Source of the DNA: Burkholderia dolosa
Lineage (GTDB): Bacteria; Pseudomonadota; Gammaproteobacteria; Burkholderiales; Burkholderiaceae
Reading direction: 5' to 3'
Assembly: GCF_902499135.1 (NCBI RefSeq)
Contig: NZ_CABVPR010000032.1
Span: 1 to 64,000 of the forward strand
DNA: 64,000 nucleotides
The notes below the pieces were generated by a model. The model saw nothing but the letters and a program-made list of their open reading frames with translations. It did not search any database and had not been told where the DNA came from. This document shows positions 29,345 through 37,418 of the stretch, in pieces (position 1 is the stretch's first letter; each line of letters opens with the position of its first letter). The translations under genes were made by a program, and so were the position numbers.

Positions 29345-30055
29345 CTACGGCTTCGCGTTCACGGTTCGCGGCGTCTGCTCGGCCCGCAGCGTCTCGGCGA
29401 GATCGTGCGCGGCGCCGCCGATGTCGAGCGCGATGCCGGCCCGCACGCCGGCGCCGTCGCGCCGTTCGAGCGCATCGACGATCGCGCGGTGCGCATCCAT
29501 CGAACGCCGCATGTGCGGGATGTCTAGCGCGACCATGTTGAGGAACGGGCCGACGCGCATCCACAGGTTCTCGACGATCGCGAGCGTGCTTTCGCTGGCG
29601 CCGTGCGAATAGATCGCGCTGTGGAACGCAAAATTGCTCTGCAGGTAGGCGCGCGAGCGGCCGGCCTCGACGTGCGCCTGCATCGTCTCGCAGGTCTTGC
29701 GCACGGCCGCGATCTGCGCGTCGGTCATCCGCTCGCACGCGCGCTCGGCGATGCAGCCTTCGAGCGCGATCCGCACGTCGCGCAGTTCGTCGAGCATGTC
29801 GAGCGTCATCGGCGGGACGACGAGCGCGCGATTCGGACCGTCGACCAGTGCGCGCTCGGCGCGCAGCCGCGTGAGCGCGGCACGCACCGGCATCGTCGAC
29901 GAGCCGACTGCCTCGGCGACGCTGCGCAGGCTCAGCGCCTGGCCAGGCGCGAAGCGCCCGCTCATCAGCGCTTCGCGCAGTTGCTGATAGACCTTGTCTC
30001 CCATCGTTTCCTGTTCGATGGCTTTCAGTGCGGGCGGGACGATACGAGGCGGCAA
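29345..30055 (-). CDS. GntR-family (FCD) regulator, TTG start
   Basis: A 236-residue FadR/FCD-type regulator: winged HTH in residues 20-80 (KVYQQLREALMSGRF, GSSTMPVRAALTRL) and an all-helical FCD domain with the metal-binding His near NFAFHSAIY and AHRAIVDAL. The start is TTG 30055, supported by AGGAG 7 bases upstream; the next ATG would remove the first helix. A perfect palindrome lies 29 bases before the start. It is the first gene of the leftward SDR-BKACE-MFS unit and most likely represses it. Confidence 0.9.
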   Translation of the reverse strand: MPPRIVPPALKAIEQETMGDKVYQQLREALMSGRFAPGQALSLRSVAEAVGSSTMPVRAALTRLRAERALVDGPNRALVVPPMTLDMLDELRDVRIALEGCIAERACERMTDAQIAAVRKTCETMQAHVEAGRSRAYLQSNFAFHSAIYSHGASESTLAIVENLWMRVGPFLNMVALDIPHMRRSMDAHRAIVDALERRDGAGVRAGIALDIGGAAHDLAETLRAEQTPRTVNAKP

Positions 30056-30083
30056 GGTGGGCTCCTGGGATTGATCTGCGATC

Positions 30084-30093
30084 TGTGATCACA
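30084..30093. promoter_or_regulatory. Palindromic operator TGTGATCACA
   Basis: A perfect 10-bp palindrome upstream of the GntR/FCD gene. FCD regulators commonly bind short palindromes with central AT-rich or GATC cores, so autoregulation is likely. Confidence 0.5.
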
Positions 30094-30340
30094 CTGTCGA
30101 TGTGCGAAGTTTTGTCGATCGGCGCGGCCGAGTCAAGGTGAACGGGATCGGGGAAAACGAGGGGGGAAGCAGAGGAAGGATCGACATCAGGCAAGTCGGC
30201 ATCATTACAAAAATCTTTCAAGCCGCGCATGACGGTGCCTTGATTCGATGGATTCGAAGGATCTCGGCGCATATGAGGCGTCGCGAGTCCTCGATGCGCT
30301 TGCCGTCGAGTCGTATTCATTTCAACAACAAGGAGCCAAA

Positions 30341-30841
30341 GTGAAACGACCATCCTTTGCCGTTGCATGGGCGGCATCTCAGCGAATCTACGACCCGGCA
30401 AATTCCGGTGAGCGCGTTGCGAAAGTGATAGGTGGATACGTCGAGAAGAACGTCAACAATCCGAATCCGACAGAGCGATGGAGCAATACTTGCGCGGTGA
30501 GGATGAGTTATATCCTGGGTGAAGCCGGTATGGTGATACCGAGAATCCCCGAGCAAACGGTATCGGGCAAAGACAATCGGCAATACTTTTTTCGTGCCCG
30601 GGACTTGATCCGTTTTCTCGAGCAACGCTGGGGGAAGGCTGAGGGCGTCAAATACCCGCCGTCGAACGGAGGGGCACTTGCGGGTCGGCAGGGCGTCATC
30701 CTGTTCGAGGTGTCGGGGTGGAGCGATGCACAGGGCCACGCCACGCTGTTCAACGGGCGGACCTGTTACGACCATTGTTACTTCAACGAACCAGGCGCGC
30801 GGTATCGTACCGATCGCGCAAATTTTTGGAGCCTGTCATGA
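30341..30841 (+). CDS. tae4: Type VI secretion amidase effector Tae4
   Basis: A 166-residue peptidoglycan amidase of the Tae4 family. Catalytic Cys51 lies in WSNTCAVRMSY and His133 in DAQGHATLFNGR; Cys142 and Cys146 (TCYDHC) could form the disulfide seen in Tae4 structures. Tae4 cuts the gamma-D-Glu/mDAP bond in the periplasm of target cells after delivery by a type VI secretion system. The GTG start at 30341 has AGGAG 6 bases upstream and excludes the longer reading from 30248. No secretion genes are nearby, so it is an orphan effector. Its codon use is less GC-biased than that of its neighbours. The immunity gene overlaps its stop. Confidence 0.93.
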   Translation: MKRPSFAVAWAASQRIYDPANSGERVAKVIGGYVEKNVNNPNPTERWSNTCAVRMSYILGEAGMVIPRIPEQTVSGKDNRQYFFRARDLIRFLEQRWGKAEGVKYPPSNGGALAGRQGVILFEVSGWSDAQGHATLFNGRTCYDHCYFNEPGARYRTDRANFWSLS

Positions 30842-31290
30842 GGGGAGTCTGGATCGCCGCCATGTTGATGTGCATCGCGCTTCAACCGGCGAGGGTCGTG
30901 GCGAAGGACTCCGCACAAACATCGCCCGAGGCCGGCTCACGGACTTACCTCCAGAACTTCAAGGACATGGTGCTCGCGGAGTGCCTGGCTACCGCTTACA
31001 AGCCGGAGTCCGGCGCGAGCAAGGACATCGGCAGCAGCATCAGCGCTTTGCGCGACTGGACCTACTACGACATGGAACGTGCGCCGGACGCCATTCACGC
31101 GCTGGTCGCGAAGTATCTGGCTCGCGACTATCGGAATCCGGTTGTCGAACCGGAGGTCACGGACGTGAAGTTCGACTTTCTGAAGTGCATCGATCTGTAT
31201 CACGGCAAGGAACTGGACGCTGCAGCGAAGCAATTCGTATCGCGCCCGAACCGTACCTACCGGACCGGGCATCCGCCGAAGCCTCATTAG
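30838..31290 (+). CDS. tai4: Tae4 immunity protein Tai4
   Basis: A 150-residue protein with a signal peptide (residues 1-23, ending RVVAKD region) and a helical mature domain matching the Tai4 family (NFKDMVLAECLATAY, DIGSSISALRDWTYYDME, KFDFLKCIDLYHGKEL). Two Cys in the mature domain fit the family disulfide. Tai4 dimers bind and block Tae4 in the periplasm. Its ATG overlaps the tae4 stop as ATGA, giving coupled translation of toxin and antidote. Confidence 0.92.
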   Translation: MRGVWIAAMLMCIALQPARVVAKDSAQTSPEAGSRTYLQNFKDMVLAECLATAYKPESGASKDIGSSISALRDWTYYDMERAPDAIHALVAKYLARDYRNPVVEPEVTDVKFDFLKCIDLYHGKELDAAAKQFVSRPNRTYRTGHPPKPH

Positions 31291-31298
31291 CGCTCGAG

Positions 31299-31321
31299 CG
31301 CCGTTGCGCCATGCAACGGCG
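31299..31321. terminator. Hairpin between tai4 and the convergent IclR gene
   Basis: CGCCGTTGC-GCCAT-GCAACGGCG is a perfect 9-bp stem with a 5-base loop in the 54-base convergent gap. There is no U-tract, so it is at best a weak or Rho-assisted bidirectional terminator. Confidence 0.45.
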
Positions 31322-31344
31322 CGCCGCATGCCATTTCATCGACG

Positions 31345-32136
31345 CTACTCGAGCGTCCGAATCGAATTACTGATCCCGCGCGCGCAGTCGATCACCGCCG
31401 GCGCGAGCTTGCGGCGCGCGTCGTCGAACGTCCAGCGGCTCGTCGGCGCGACGACGTGCACGGCTGCGACCGGCTGACCCTGGCTGCCGAGCACCGGCGC
31501 GGCGATCGACATGTCGCCGATGAACAGTTCCTCCTGATTGGTCGCGTAGCCGTCGCGTCGCGCATCGTCGAGCAGCGCGGCGATGTCGTCGAGCGCGGTG
31601 ACGGTGCGCGGCGTGTGCGGCGTGCGCGTCATCCGCTCGAGCCGCGCACGCGCGTCGTCGGCCGGCAACGCGCTGAGGAATGCGCGGCCGCTGCCGGTGC
31701 AGTACATCGGAATGCGGCTGCCGATCGGCATGTGGATCGGCACGAACTTCGTCGATACGAAGCGCGCGACGTACACCATCTCGTCTTCGTCCGGTTCGGT
31801 CAGATTCGTGGTTTCGCCGGTCACGTTCGTCAGCTCGGACAGGAACGGATTCGCGACGTCGATCAGCGTATCGGCCGCCAGATAGTTGAAGCCGATCCGC
31901 ATCACGTGCGGCGTCAGCTGATAGCGCCGCGTGACCGGATGCTTGCGGATGTAGCCGAGCTTCTCGAGCGTATAGACCATCCGCTGCGCGGAACTCTTCG
32001 TCATGCCGGCCGCATCGGCCACCTCGGCGAGCGTCATCGTGCGCCGCTTGGCGCTGAACGCGCGCAGCACGTTCAGCCCTTTCTCCAGCGACTGGTTGAA
32101 CAGCAGGTCGTTCGACTGATCGGGGGACGTTTCCAT
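31345..32136 (-). CDS. IclR-family transcriptional regulator
   Basis: A 263-residue IclR protein: winged HTH at about 15-75 (LEKGLNVLRAFSAKRRTMTLAEVADAAGMTKSSAQRMVYTLE in pieces) and effector domain with PMYCTGSGRAFLSAL and GYATNQEELFIGDMSIAAPV. It diverges from the amino-acid ABC transporter at 32296; a perfect palindrome is in between. It is therefore the likely regulator of the transporter and oxidoreductase operon. Confidence 0.92.
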   Translation of the reverse strand: METSPDQSNDLLFNQSLEKGLNVLRAFSAKRRTMTLAEVADAAGMTKSSAQRMVYTLEKLGYIRKHPVTRRYQLTPHVMRIGFNYLAADTLIDVANPFLSELTNVTGETTNLTEPDEDEMVYVARFVSTKFVPIHMPIGSRIPMYCTGSGRAFLSALPADDARARLERMTRTPHTPRTVTALDDIAALLDDARRDGYATNQEELFIGDMSIAAPVLGSQGQPVAAVHVVAPTSRWTFDDARRKLAPAVIDCARGISNSIRTLE

Positions 32137-32173
32137 GAGCGAGAGCTGGATCGATTCGATATAGGATCATATC

Positions 32174-32190
32174 GTATCGAATATCGATAC
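32174..32190. promoter_or_regulatory. Palindrome GTATCG-N5-CGATAC
   Basis: A perfect 6-bp inverted repeat with an AATAT centre, 38 bases upstream of the IclR start and in an AT-rich patch facing the ABC operon. It is the best candidate operator for the IclR regulator. Confidence 0.55.
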
Positions 32191-32295
32191 TCAAAAATCT
32201 TTTTGCGATGTTTTTGATTCGCTTTAAGATGGGCTCACGTCGCAACGTCGATCGGCGACCGCCCGGCGCATTGAATTCCTCGACAAGGAGACAGC

Positions 32296-33072
32296 ATGGT
32301 TCCGTTCATCAAGCGGTTCGGCGCGCTTGCCGCCGGTTTCGTCACCTGTATCGCGATGTCGATTGCGCCGACGGGCGCCGCAGCCGCGGAGCCGACGCTC
32401 AGGGTCGGCGCGACGGCGACCGGCGTGCCGTTCACGTTCCTCGACGTCAAGAGCAATTCGATCCAGGGGATGATGGTCGATGCGATCACCGCGGCCGGCA
32501 AGTCGGCCGGCTTCCGCGTCGACGTGCAGCAGACGGTGTTCTCGGCGCTGATCCCGTCGCTGACCACGCAGAAGATCGACGTGATCTCGGCCGCGATGCT
32601 GAAGACGCCGGCCCGCCAGCAGGTCGTCGATTTCTCCGACACGGTCTATACGTTCGGCGAGGGGTTGATCGTGAAGGCCGACGATCCGGGCCGCTACACG
32701 TCGATGGACGATTTCAACGGGCAGGTGGTCGGCGCGCAGGTCGGCACCGCGTTCGTCGACGCGCTCAACAAGAAGGGGATCTTCAAGGAAGTGCGCACGT
32801 ACGATTCGATCGCCGACATCATGCGCGACGTCGCGCTCGGCCGCATCAAGGCCGGCTTTGCCGATCAGCCGATCGTCGCGTACCAGCTCGAACATGGCGT
32901 GAACCGTCAGGTGCGCCTCGTGCCCGAATACCAGAGCGTCGTGAAGGGGCAGGTGTGCTTCATCGTGCGCAAGGGCGACACCGCGACGCTCGAGCAGCTC
33001 AACGGTGCGATCCGCAAGATGAAGACAGACGGCACGCTGCAGCAGATCCTGCAGAAGTGGCACATGAGCTGA
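32296..33072 (+). CDS. Amino-acid ABC transporter substrate-binding protein
   Basis: A 258-residue periplasmic solute-binding protein of family 3, with a signal peptide (residues 1-30, ending AAAAE). Blocks LRVGATATGVPFTFLD, MMVDAITAAGKSAGF, DVISAAMLKTPARQQVVDFSDTVY and GRIKAGFADQPIVAYQL are typical of polar amino-acid binders. It is the first gene of the operon; AGGAGAC precedes the ATG. The ligand is unknown, but the operon's FAD oxidoreductase suggests an amino acid or amine. Confidence 0.92.
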   Translation: MVPFIKRFGALAAGFVTCIAMSIAPTGAAAAEPTLRVGATATGVPFTFLDVKSNSIQGMMVDAITAAGKSAGFRVDVQQTVFSALIPSLTTQKIDVISAAMLKTPARQQVVDFSDTVYTFGEGLIVKADDPGRYTSMDDFNGQVVGAQVGTAFVDALNKKGIFKEVRTYDSIADIMRDVALGRIKAGFADQPIVAYQLEHGVNRQVRLVPEYQSVVKGQVCFIVRKGDTATLEQLNGAIRKMKTDGTLQQILQKWHMS

Positions 33073-33157
33073 GCGCGCGCCGGCCGTTGCGGGCCGGTAT
33101 CGCCCGCGCCGCGGGCATCGACTGCGGCAGCCGTCCGGCCGCCGCACAGGAGGCCTC

Positions 33158-33814
33158 ATGTTTTTCCAGAATGCGATCGACTTCCTGCCGATCCTGCTGA
33201 AGGGCGCGGTGGTCACGATCGAGATCACCGCATGCGCGTTCGTGCTCAGTTCGGTGCTCGGGCTCGTCCTCGCATTGCTGAAAGTGTCGCGCAACCGCGC
33301 GGTGTCGGCGGCGGGCAGCACGATCGTCAACGTGATTCGCGGGCTGCCGATCATCGTCCAGCTGTTCTACATGTACTTCGTGCTGCCCGACCTCGGCGTG
33401 CAGCTGTCGGCATTTCAGGCCGGCGTGCTCGGGCTCGGCATCGCGTATTCCGCGTACCAGGCGGAAAACTTCCGCGCGGGCATCGAGGCGATCGACCGCG
33501 GGCAGATCGAGGCCGCGCACGCGATCGGCATGCGCGGGCCGATGATCATGCGGCGCGTGGTGCTGCCGCAGGCGTTTCGCATCGCGCTGCCGCCTTACGG
33601 CAACACGCTGGTGATGCTGCTGAAGGATTCGTCGGTCGCGTCGACGATCACCGTCGCCGAGATCACGCGGGCCGGCCAGCTGATCGCGTCGTCGACGTTC
33701 CAGAACATGAGCGTGTACACGCTCGTCGCGCTGCTGTATCTCGCGCTCGGGCTGCCGCTGATGTTCGGCGTGAACCGGCTCGGCAAGCGGCTCGCGTTGA
33801 GGAGAAGCGCATGA
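33158..33814 (+). CDS. Amino-acid ABC transporter permease
   Basis: A 218-residue HisM/GlnP-type permease with about five membrane segments. [16 protein letters not shown] and the EAA loop [32 protein letters not shown] (in pieces) are diagnostic. AGGAGG precedes the ATG. The stop overlaps the ATPase start as ATGA. It is the only permease, so a homodimer is expected. Confidence 0.93.
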   Translation: MFFQNAIDFLPILLKGAVVTIEITACAFVLSSVLGLVLALLKVSRNRAVSAAGSTIVNVIRGLPIIVQLFYMYFVLPDLGVQLSAFQAGVLGLGIAYSAYQAENFRAGIEAIDRGQIEAAHAIGMRGPMIMRRVVLPQAFRIALPPYGNTLVMLLKDSSVASTITVAEITRAGQLIASSTFQNMSVYTLVALLYLALGLPLMFGVNRLGKRLALRRSA

Positions 33815-34566
33815 TCCGGATCGATTCGATACACAAGCGCTTTCATCAGCACGCGGTGCTGAAGGGCGTGAGCCTCGACGTGCAGCAGGGCGAAGTCGTG
33901 TGCCTGATCGGGCCGTCGGGCTCCGGCAAGTCGACCGTGCTGCGCTGTATCAACGGCTTCGAAACCTACGACGAAGGCTCGATCACGATCGACGGCGTGA
34001 AGGTCGATGCGCACTCGAAGCGAATTCACGAATTGCGGATGCGGGTCGGCATGGTATTTCAGCGCTTCAATCTGTTCTCGCATCGGACCGCGCTCGAGAA
34101 CGTGATGGAGGGGCCCGTGCACGTGCGGCGCATTCCCGTCGCGCACGCGCGCGAACAGGCCCGCGCGCTGCTCGACAAGGTCGGGCTCGCGCACCGGATG
34201 AACGCGTACCCGGCGGAGCTGTCGGGCGGCCAGCAGCAGCGCGTCGCGATCGCGCGCGCGCTCGCGATGGAGCCGCAGGCGATCCTGTTCGACGAGCCGA
34301 CGTCGGCGCTCGACCCCGAGCTCGTCGGCGAGGTGCTCGGCGTGATGCGCGCGCTTGCGCGCGACGGGATGACGATGGTGGTCGTCACGCACGAGATGGC
34401 GTTCGCGCGCGAAGTGGCCGACCGCGTGTGCTTCCTGCACGACGGCACGATCTGCGAAAGCGGGGCCGCGCGCGACGTGCTGACGCAGCCGACGCATCCG
34501 CGCACGCAGGAATTCCTGCGCCGTCTGCTGGCGTCGGACGGCGCGGTCAACCCGGATCGCTCATGA
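33811..34566 (+). CDS. Amino-acid ABC transporter ATP-binding protein
   Basis: A 251-residue GlnQ/HisP-type ATPase. Walker A GPSGSGKS at 34-41, Q-loop FQRFNLFSH near 83-91, signature LSGGQ at 137-141, Walker B ILFDE at 158-162 and the H-loop His in VVVTHEM. It overlaps both neighbours by ATGA, which indicates strict translational coupling across the operon. Confidence 0.95.
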   Translation: MIRIDSIHKRFHQHAVLKGVSLDVQQGEVVCLIGPSGSGKSTVLRCINGFETYDEGSITIDGVKVDAHSKRIHELRMRVGMVFQRFNLFSHRTALENVMEGPVHVRRIPVAHAREQARALLDKVGLAHRMNAYPAELSGGQQQRVAIARALAMEPQAILFDEPTSALDPELVGEVLGVMRALARDGMTMVVVTHEMAFAREVADRVCFLHDGTICESGAARDVLTQPTHPRTQEFLRRLLASDGAVNPDRS

Positions 34567-35870
34567 CTGAAAGAAACGCAGGACCTGCATCGGCCGACGC
34601 GCCGTGGCCGGACTCGCTGTGGGCGGCGACCGCCGCGCCCGCGAGCGCGACGCCCGCGCTCGATGCGTCGGCGTCGTGCGACGTCGCGATCGTCGGCGCT
34701 GGTTTCACCGGACTGTCGACCGCGCTGCATCTGGCCGAGCGCGGCGCGAACGTGCGCGTGATCGACGGCGCGCAGCCGGGCTGGGGCGCGTCCGGCCGCA
34801 ACGGCGGACAGGTGATTCCCGGGCTCAAATACGATCCGGACGAACTCGTGCGTCGCTTCGGCGATGCCGGCGAACAACTGGCGCACATTGCGGGCGGCGC
34901 GGCCGACACGGTGTTCGACCTGATCGCGCGCCATGCGATCGACTGCGATGCACGCCGCAACGGCTGGATTCAGCCGGCACCGACGGCCGCGATGCTCGAG
35001 ACGGTCGCGCGGCGTGCGCGGCAGTGGGCGGCGCGCGGCGCGCCGGTCGACGTGCTCGACCGCGACGAAGTCGCGCGGCGGCTCGGCACGCGCGCGTATG
35101 CGGGCGGCTGGATCGACCGCCGCGCCGGCAGCGTGCAGCCGCTCAGCTATACGCGCGGCCTCGTGCGCGCCGCGCAGGCGAACGGCGCGGTGGTGCACGG
35201 CGCGACGCGCGCAACCGCGCTGACTCGCGCGGACGGCCGCTGGCGGATCGACACGGCGACCGGCGCGACGCTGTCGGCCGAGCGCGTCGTGATCGCGACG
35301 AACGGCTATACGGACGGACTGTGGCCGGGCCTGCGTCGGTCGGTGATCGCCGCGAACAGCTTCATCGTCGCAACGGAACCGCTTGCGCCGGACGTCGGCC
35401 GCGACATTCTCGCGGGCGGCGAGGTCGCATCGGACGCGAGGCGTCTGCTGCTGTATTTCCGTCGCGACGCGGCGGGCCGGCTGCTGATGGGCGGACGCGG
35501 GCCGTTCGCCGAGCCGCGCGCCGCGAGCGACTGGCGCCATCTCGAACGCGCGACGACGCTGTTGTATCCGCAACTGAAGGGCGTACGGTTCGACTACCAC
35601 TGGGCCGGACGCGTCGCGATCACCGCGGATTTCCTGCCGCACGTGCACGAACCGGCGCCGGGCGTGACGATCGCGCTCGGGTACAACGGCCGCGGGATCG
35701 CAATGGCGACGACGCTCGGCAAGCATCTGGCCGCGCATCTGTGCGGCGATGCGCGGTTGCCGCTGCCGTTGCGCACGACGCCGATCCGGCCGATTCCGTT
35801 TCACGGGCTGCAGCGCTTCTATATCGCGGCCGGCGTCGCATGGTATCGGCTGCTCGACAGCCTGTCGTGA
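34563..35870 (+). CDS. FAD-dependent amine/amino-acid oxidoreductase (DAO family)
   Basis: A 435-residue flavoprotein. GAGFTG at 45-50 is the dinucleotide-binding loop, [10 protein letters not shown] near 79-88 is typical of PuuB/OrdL-like gamma-glutamylputrescine oxidase relatives, and [11 protein letters not shown] near the C-terminus closes the FAD site. Such enzymes oxidise secondary or primary amines or N-substituted amino acids. The ATG overlaps the stop of the ABC ATPase, so the imported substrate is probably oxidised by this enzyme. The exact substrate is unknown. Confidence 0.9.
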   Translation: MTERNAGPASADAPWPDSLWAATAAPASATPALDASASCDVAIVGAGFTGLSTALHLAERGANVRVIDGAQPGWGASGRNGGQVIPGLKYDPDELVRRFGDAGEQLAHIAGGAADTVFDLIARHAIDCDARRNGWIQPAPTAAMLETVARRARQWAARGAPVDVLDRDEVARRLGTRAYAGGWIDRRAGSVQPLSYTRGLVRAAQANGAVVHGATRATALTRADGRWRIDTATGATLSAERVVIATNGYTDGLWPGLRRSVIAANSFIVATEPLAPDVGRDILAGGEVASDARRLLLYFRRDAAGRLLMGGRGPFAEPRAASDWRHLERATTLLYPQLKGVRFDYHWAGRVAITADFLPHVHEPAPGVTIALGYNGRGIAMATTLGKHLAAHLCGDARLPLPLRTTPIRPIPFHGLQRFYIAAGVAWYRLLDSLS

Positions 35871-35899
35871 CCGGCGGGCAGCCGCCGGCCGCGCGCCGC

Positions 35900-37324
35900 T
35901 CAATGCGCGGGCTCGTCCGTCAGCGTCCCGAGAAACGCCTCGATATCCTCGATGTCCTGCGCCGTCATCGCCGGCGTGTCACCCGGCTTGCGGTCGAACG
36001 GCGCGTCCTTCACGTCGACGTTCGCGCGGTACTTCGGCGGGATGTCGTCGTATTCGTCGACCTTGCCGTCCGGCCCGCGCGGATAGAACTTCTGCGGCGC
36101 GATGCTGCGCTCGTTGTAGAACGCCATCACCTGATCGAGCGTATGGAACACGCCGTTGTGGAAAAACACATGGCGCGTGGCCGCGTTGCGCAGCGTCGGC
36201 GTCAGGAACATCCCGCAATACTGCGTCTGGTCCTTCAGATCGTCGCGGAACGGCCCGCACACGCCGAGATCGTAGAACGCCGGATTGCGGTTCTGCGCGA
36301 GCAGCCGGTTGCGCGGCACGCCGAGCGCCTCGTACTGGTAATCGGTGAACATCGGCGGCAGCCCGTCCGCGCCGGGCTTCGACAGGTGGCAGCCCGCGCA
36401 ATTGGCCTTGTTCGGATCGTTGAACAGCCGCAGCCCGCGCAGTTCGGCCTGCGTGAGGCGCGCGCGGCCTTCGAGCCAGCGGTCGTACTTGCTGTTGTAC
36501 GGGTGGAACGACGGATCCTCGACCTGATAGCGCGCGATCGCGAACATCGCCTCCGACACCGCGAGCTGCGGCGTGGAGAACACGCGCGGCCCGAACAGCT
36601 GCTCGAACCGCGCGCGATGCGGCGACTGCGCGAGCTTGCGTGCGACGTCGTCGACGCTCGCGTTCGCCATCTCGACCGGATTCAGCAGCGGGCCGAATGC
36701 CTGCTGCTGCAGCGTATCGGCGCGGCCGTCCCAGAACAGTCCGCCTTGCGGAACGAGCTGCGGCGCGGCCGACGTGCCGGCCACCTTCTGCGCCTTGACG
36801 ACGCCGGCCGCGGATGCGGCCTGCTGCGCGATGGTCGGCGCATCGTCGTTTTCGCCGGCATCGGGCCCGATGCTGAAGTTCGGCTGCCGGTACAGATACA
36901 TCAGCGACGGCGGCGGCCGATAACCGTGCTGCGCCAGCGTGAGGCCGCCCGGCTGGACGTCGAGCCCGTTCGGCGGGCCGTACGCATGGTCGGGGCTGTG
37001 GCACGACGCGCACGACTGCTTGCCGGACGCGGACAGCGCCGGATCGAAGAACAGCGCGCGCCCGAGTTGCGCGACCGCCGAAAGCGGCTGCGCGGCCGGG
37101 CGCTGCAGGACGACCGGATGCGGATTCGCGCCGGTCCAGTCGGCGACGACGTCGCCGATCGCCGCCGGCGTGCGCGCGGGGAAGGCGATCGCGAACGCGC
37201 CGTAGCCGAGCACGGCCGCGCCGAGCGCGAGCGCCGCGCGGCGCAGCACGCGGAAGCGGGAATGGAGACGCGGCGACGCGGCGCCGGACGCATCGGGAGA
37301 CGGAAACGCGGGTCGAGCTGTCAT
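35900..37324 (-). CDS. Membrane-anchored di-haem cytochrome c peroxidase family protein
   Basis: A 474-residue protein with an N-terminal membrane anchor (about 29-48) and two haem c sites, CASCH at 105-109 and CAGCH at 309-313. The order and GLFWDGRADTLQQQAFGPLLNPVEM, GVFHTLDQVMAFYNER and DIEAFLGTL blocks match the bacterial CcpA/MauG peroxidase family. It would act on the periplasmic side, either reducing peroxide or oxidising a protein or small substrate. The start lacks a clear Shine-Dalgarno. It follows the AcpA-type phosphatase in the same direction after a terminator. Confidence 0.9.
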   Translation of the reverse strand: MTARPAFPSPDASGAASPRLHSRFRVLRRAALALGAAVLGYGAFAIAFPARTPAAIGDVVADWTGANPHPVVLQRPAAQPLSAVAQLGRALFFDPALSASGKQSCASCHSPDHAYGPPNGLDVQPGGLTLAQHGYRPPPSLMYLYRQPNFSIGPDAGENDDAPTIAQQAASAAGVVKAQKVAGTSAAPQLVPQGGLFWDGRADTLQQQAFGPLLNPVEMANASVDDVARKLAQSPHRARFEQLFGPRVFSTPQLAVSEAMFAIARYQVEDPSFHPYNSKYDRWLEGRARLTQAELRGLRLFNDPNKANCAGCHLSKPGADGLPPMFTDYQYEALGVPRNRLLAQNRNPAFYDLGVCGPFRDDLKDQTQYCGMFLTPTLRNAATRHVFFHNGVFHTLDQVMAFYNERSIAPQKFYPRGPDGKVDEYDDIPPKYRANVDVKDAPFDRKPGDTPAMTAQDIEDIEAFLGTLTDEPAH

Positions 37325-37375
37325 GCTGTCGGTCGTGATTCGGATGCCGCGCAACGCGGCGCACTGAAAAGGAAA

Positions 37376-37400
37376 CGGCCGGCGCACGACGCGCCGGCCG
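37376..37400 (-). terminator. Terminator of the AcpA-type gene
   Basis: CGGCCGGCGC-ACGAC-GCGCCGGCCG is a perfect 10-bp stem; on the minus strand it is followed by TTTCCTTTTC. It separates the phosphatase from the downstream peroxidase gene. Confidence 0.7.
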
Positions 37401-37418
37401 GCCGTGGCGCGATGCCGG

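Noticed and set aside
30248-30340. N-terminal extension of Tae4 from 30248
   Set aside because: The GTG at 30341 has a well-placed AGGAG and gives a protein of normal Tae4 length; the extra 31 residues lack family similarity.
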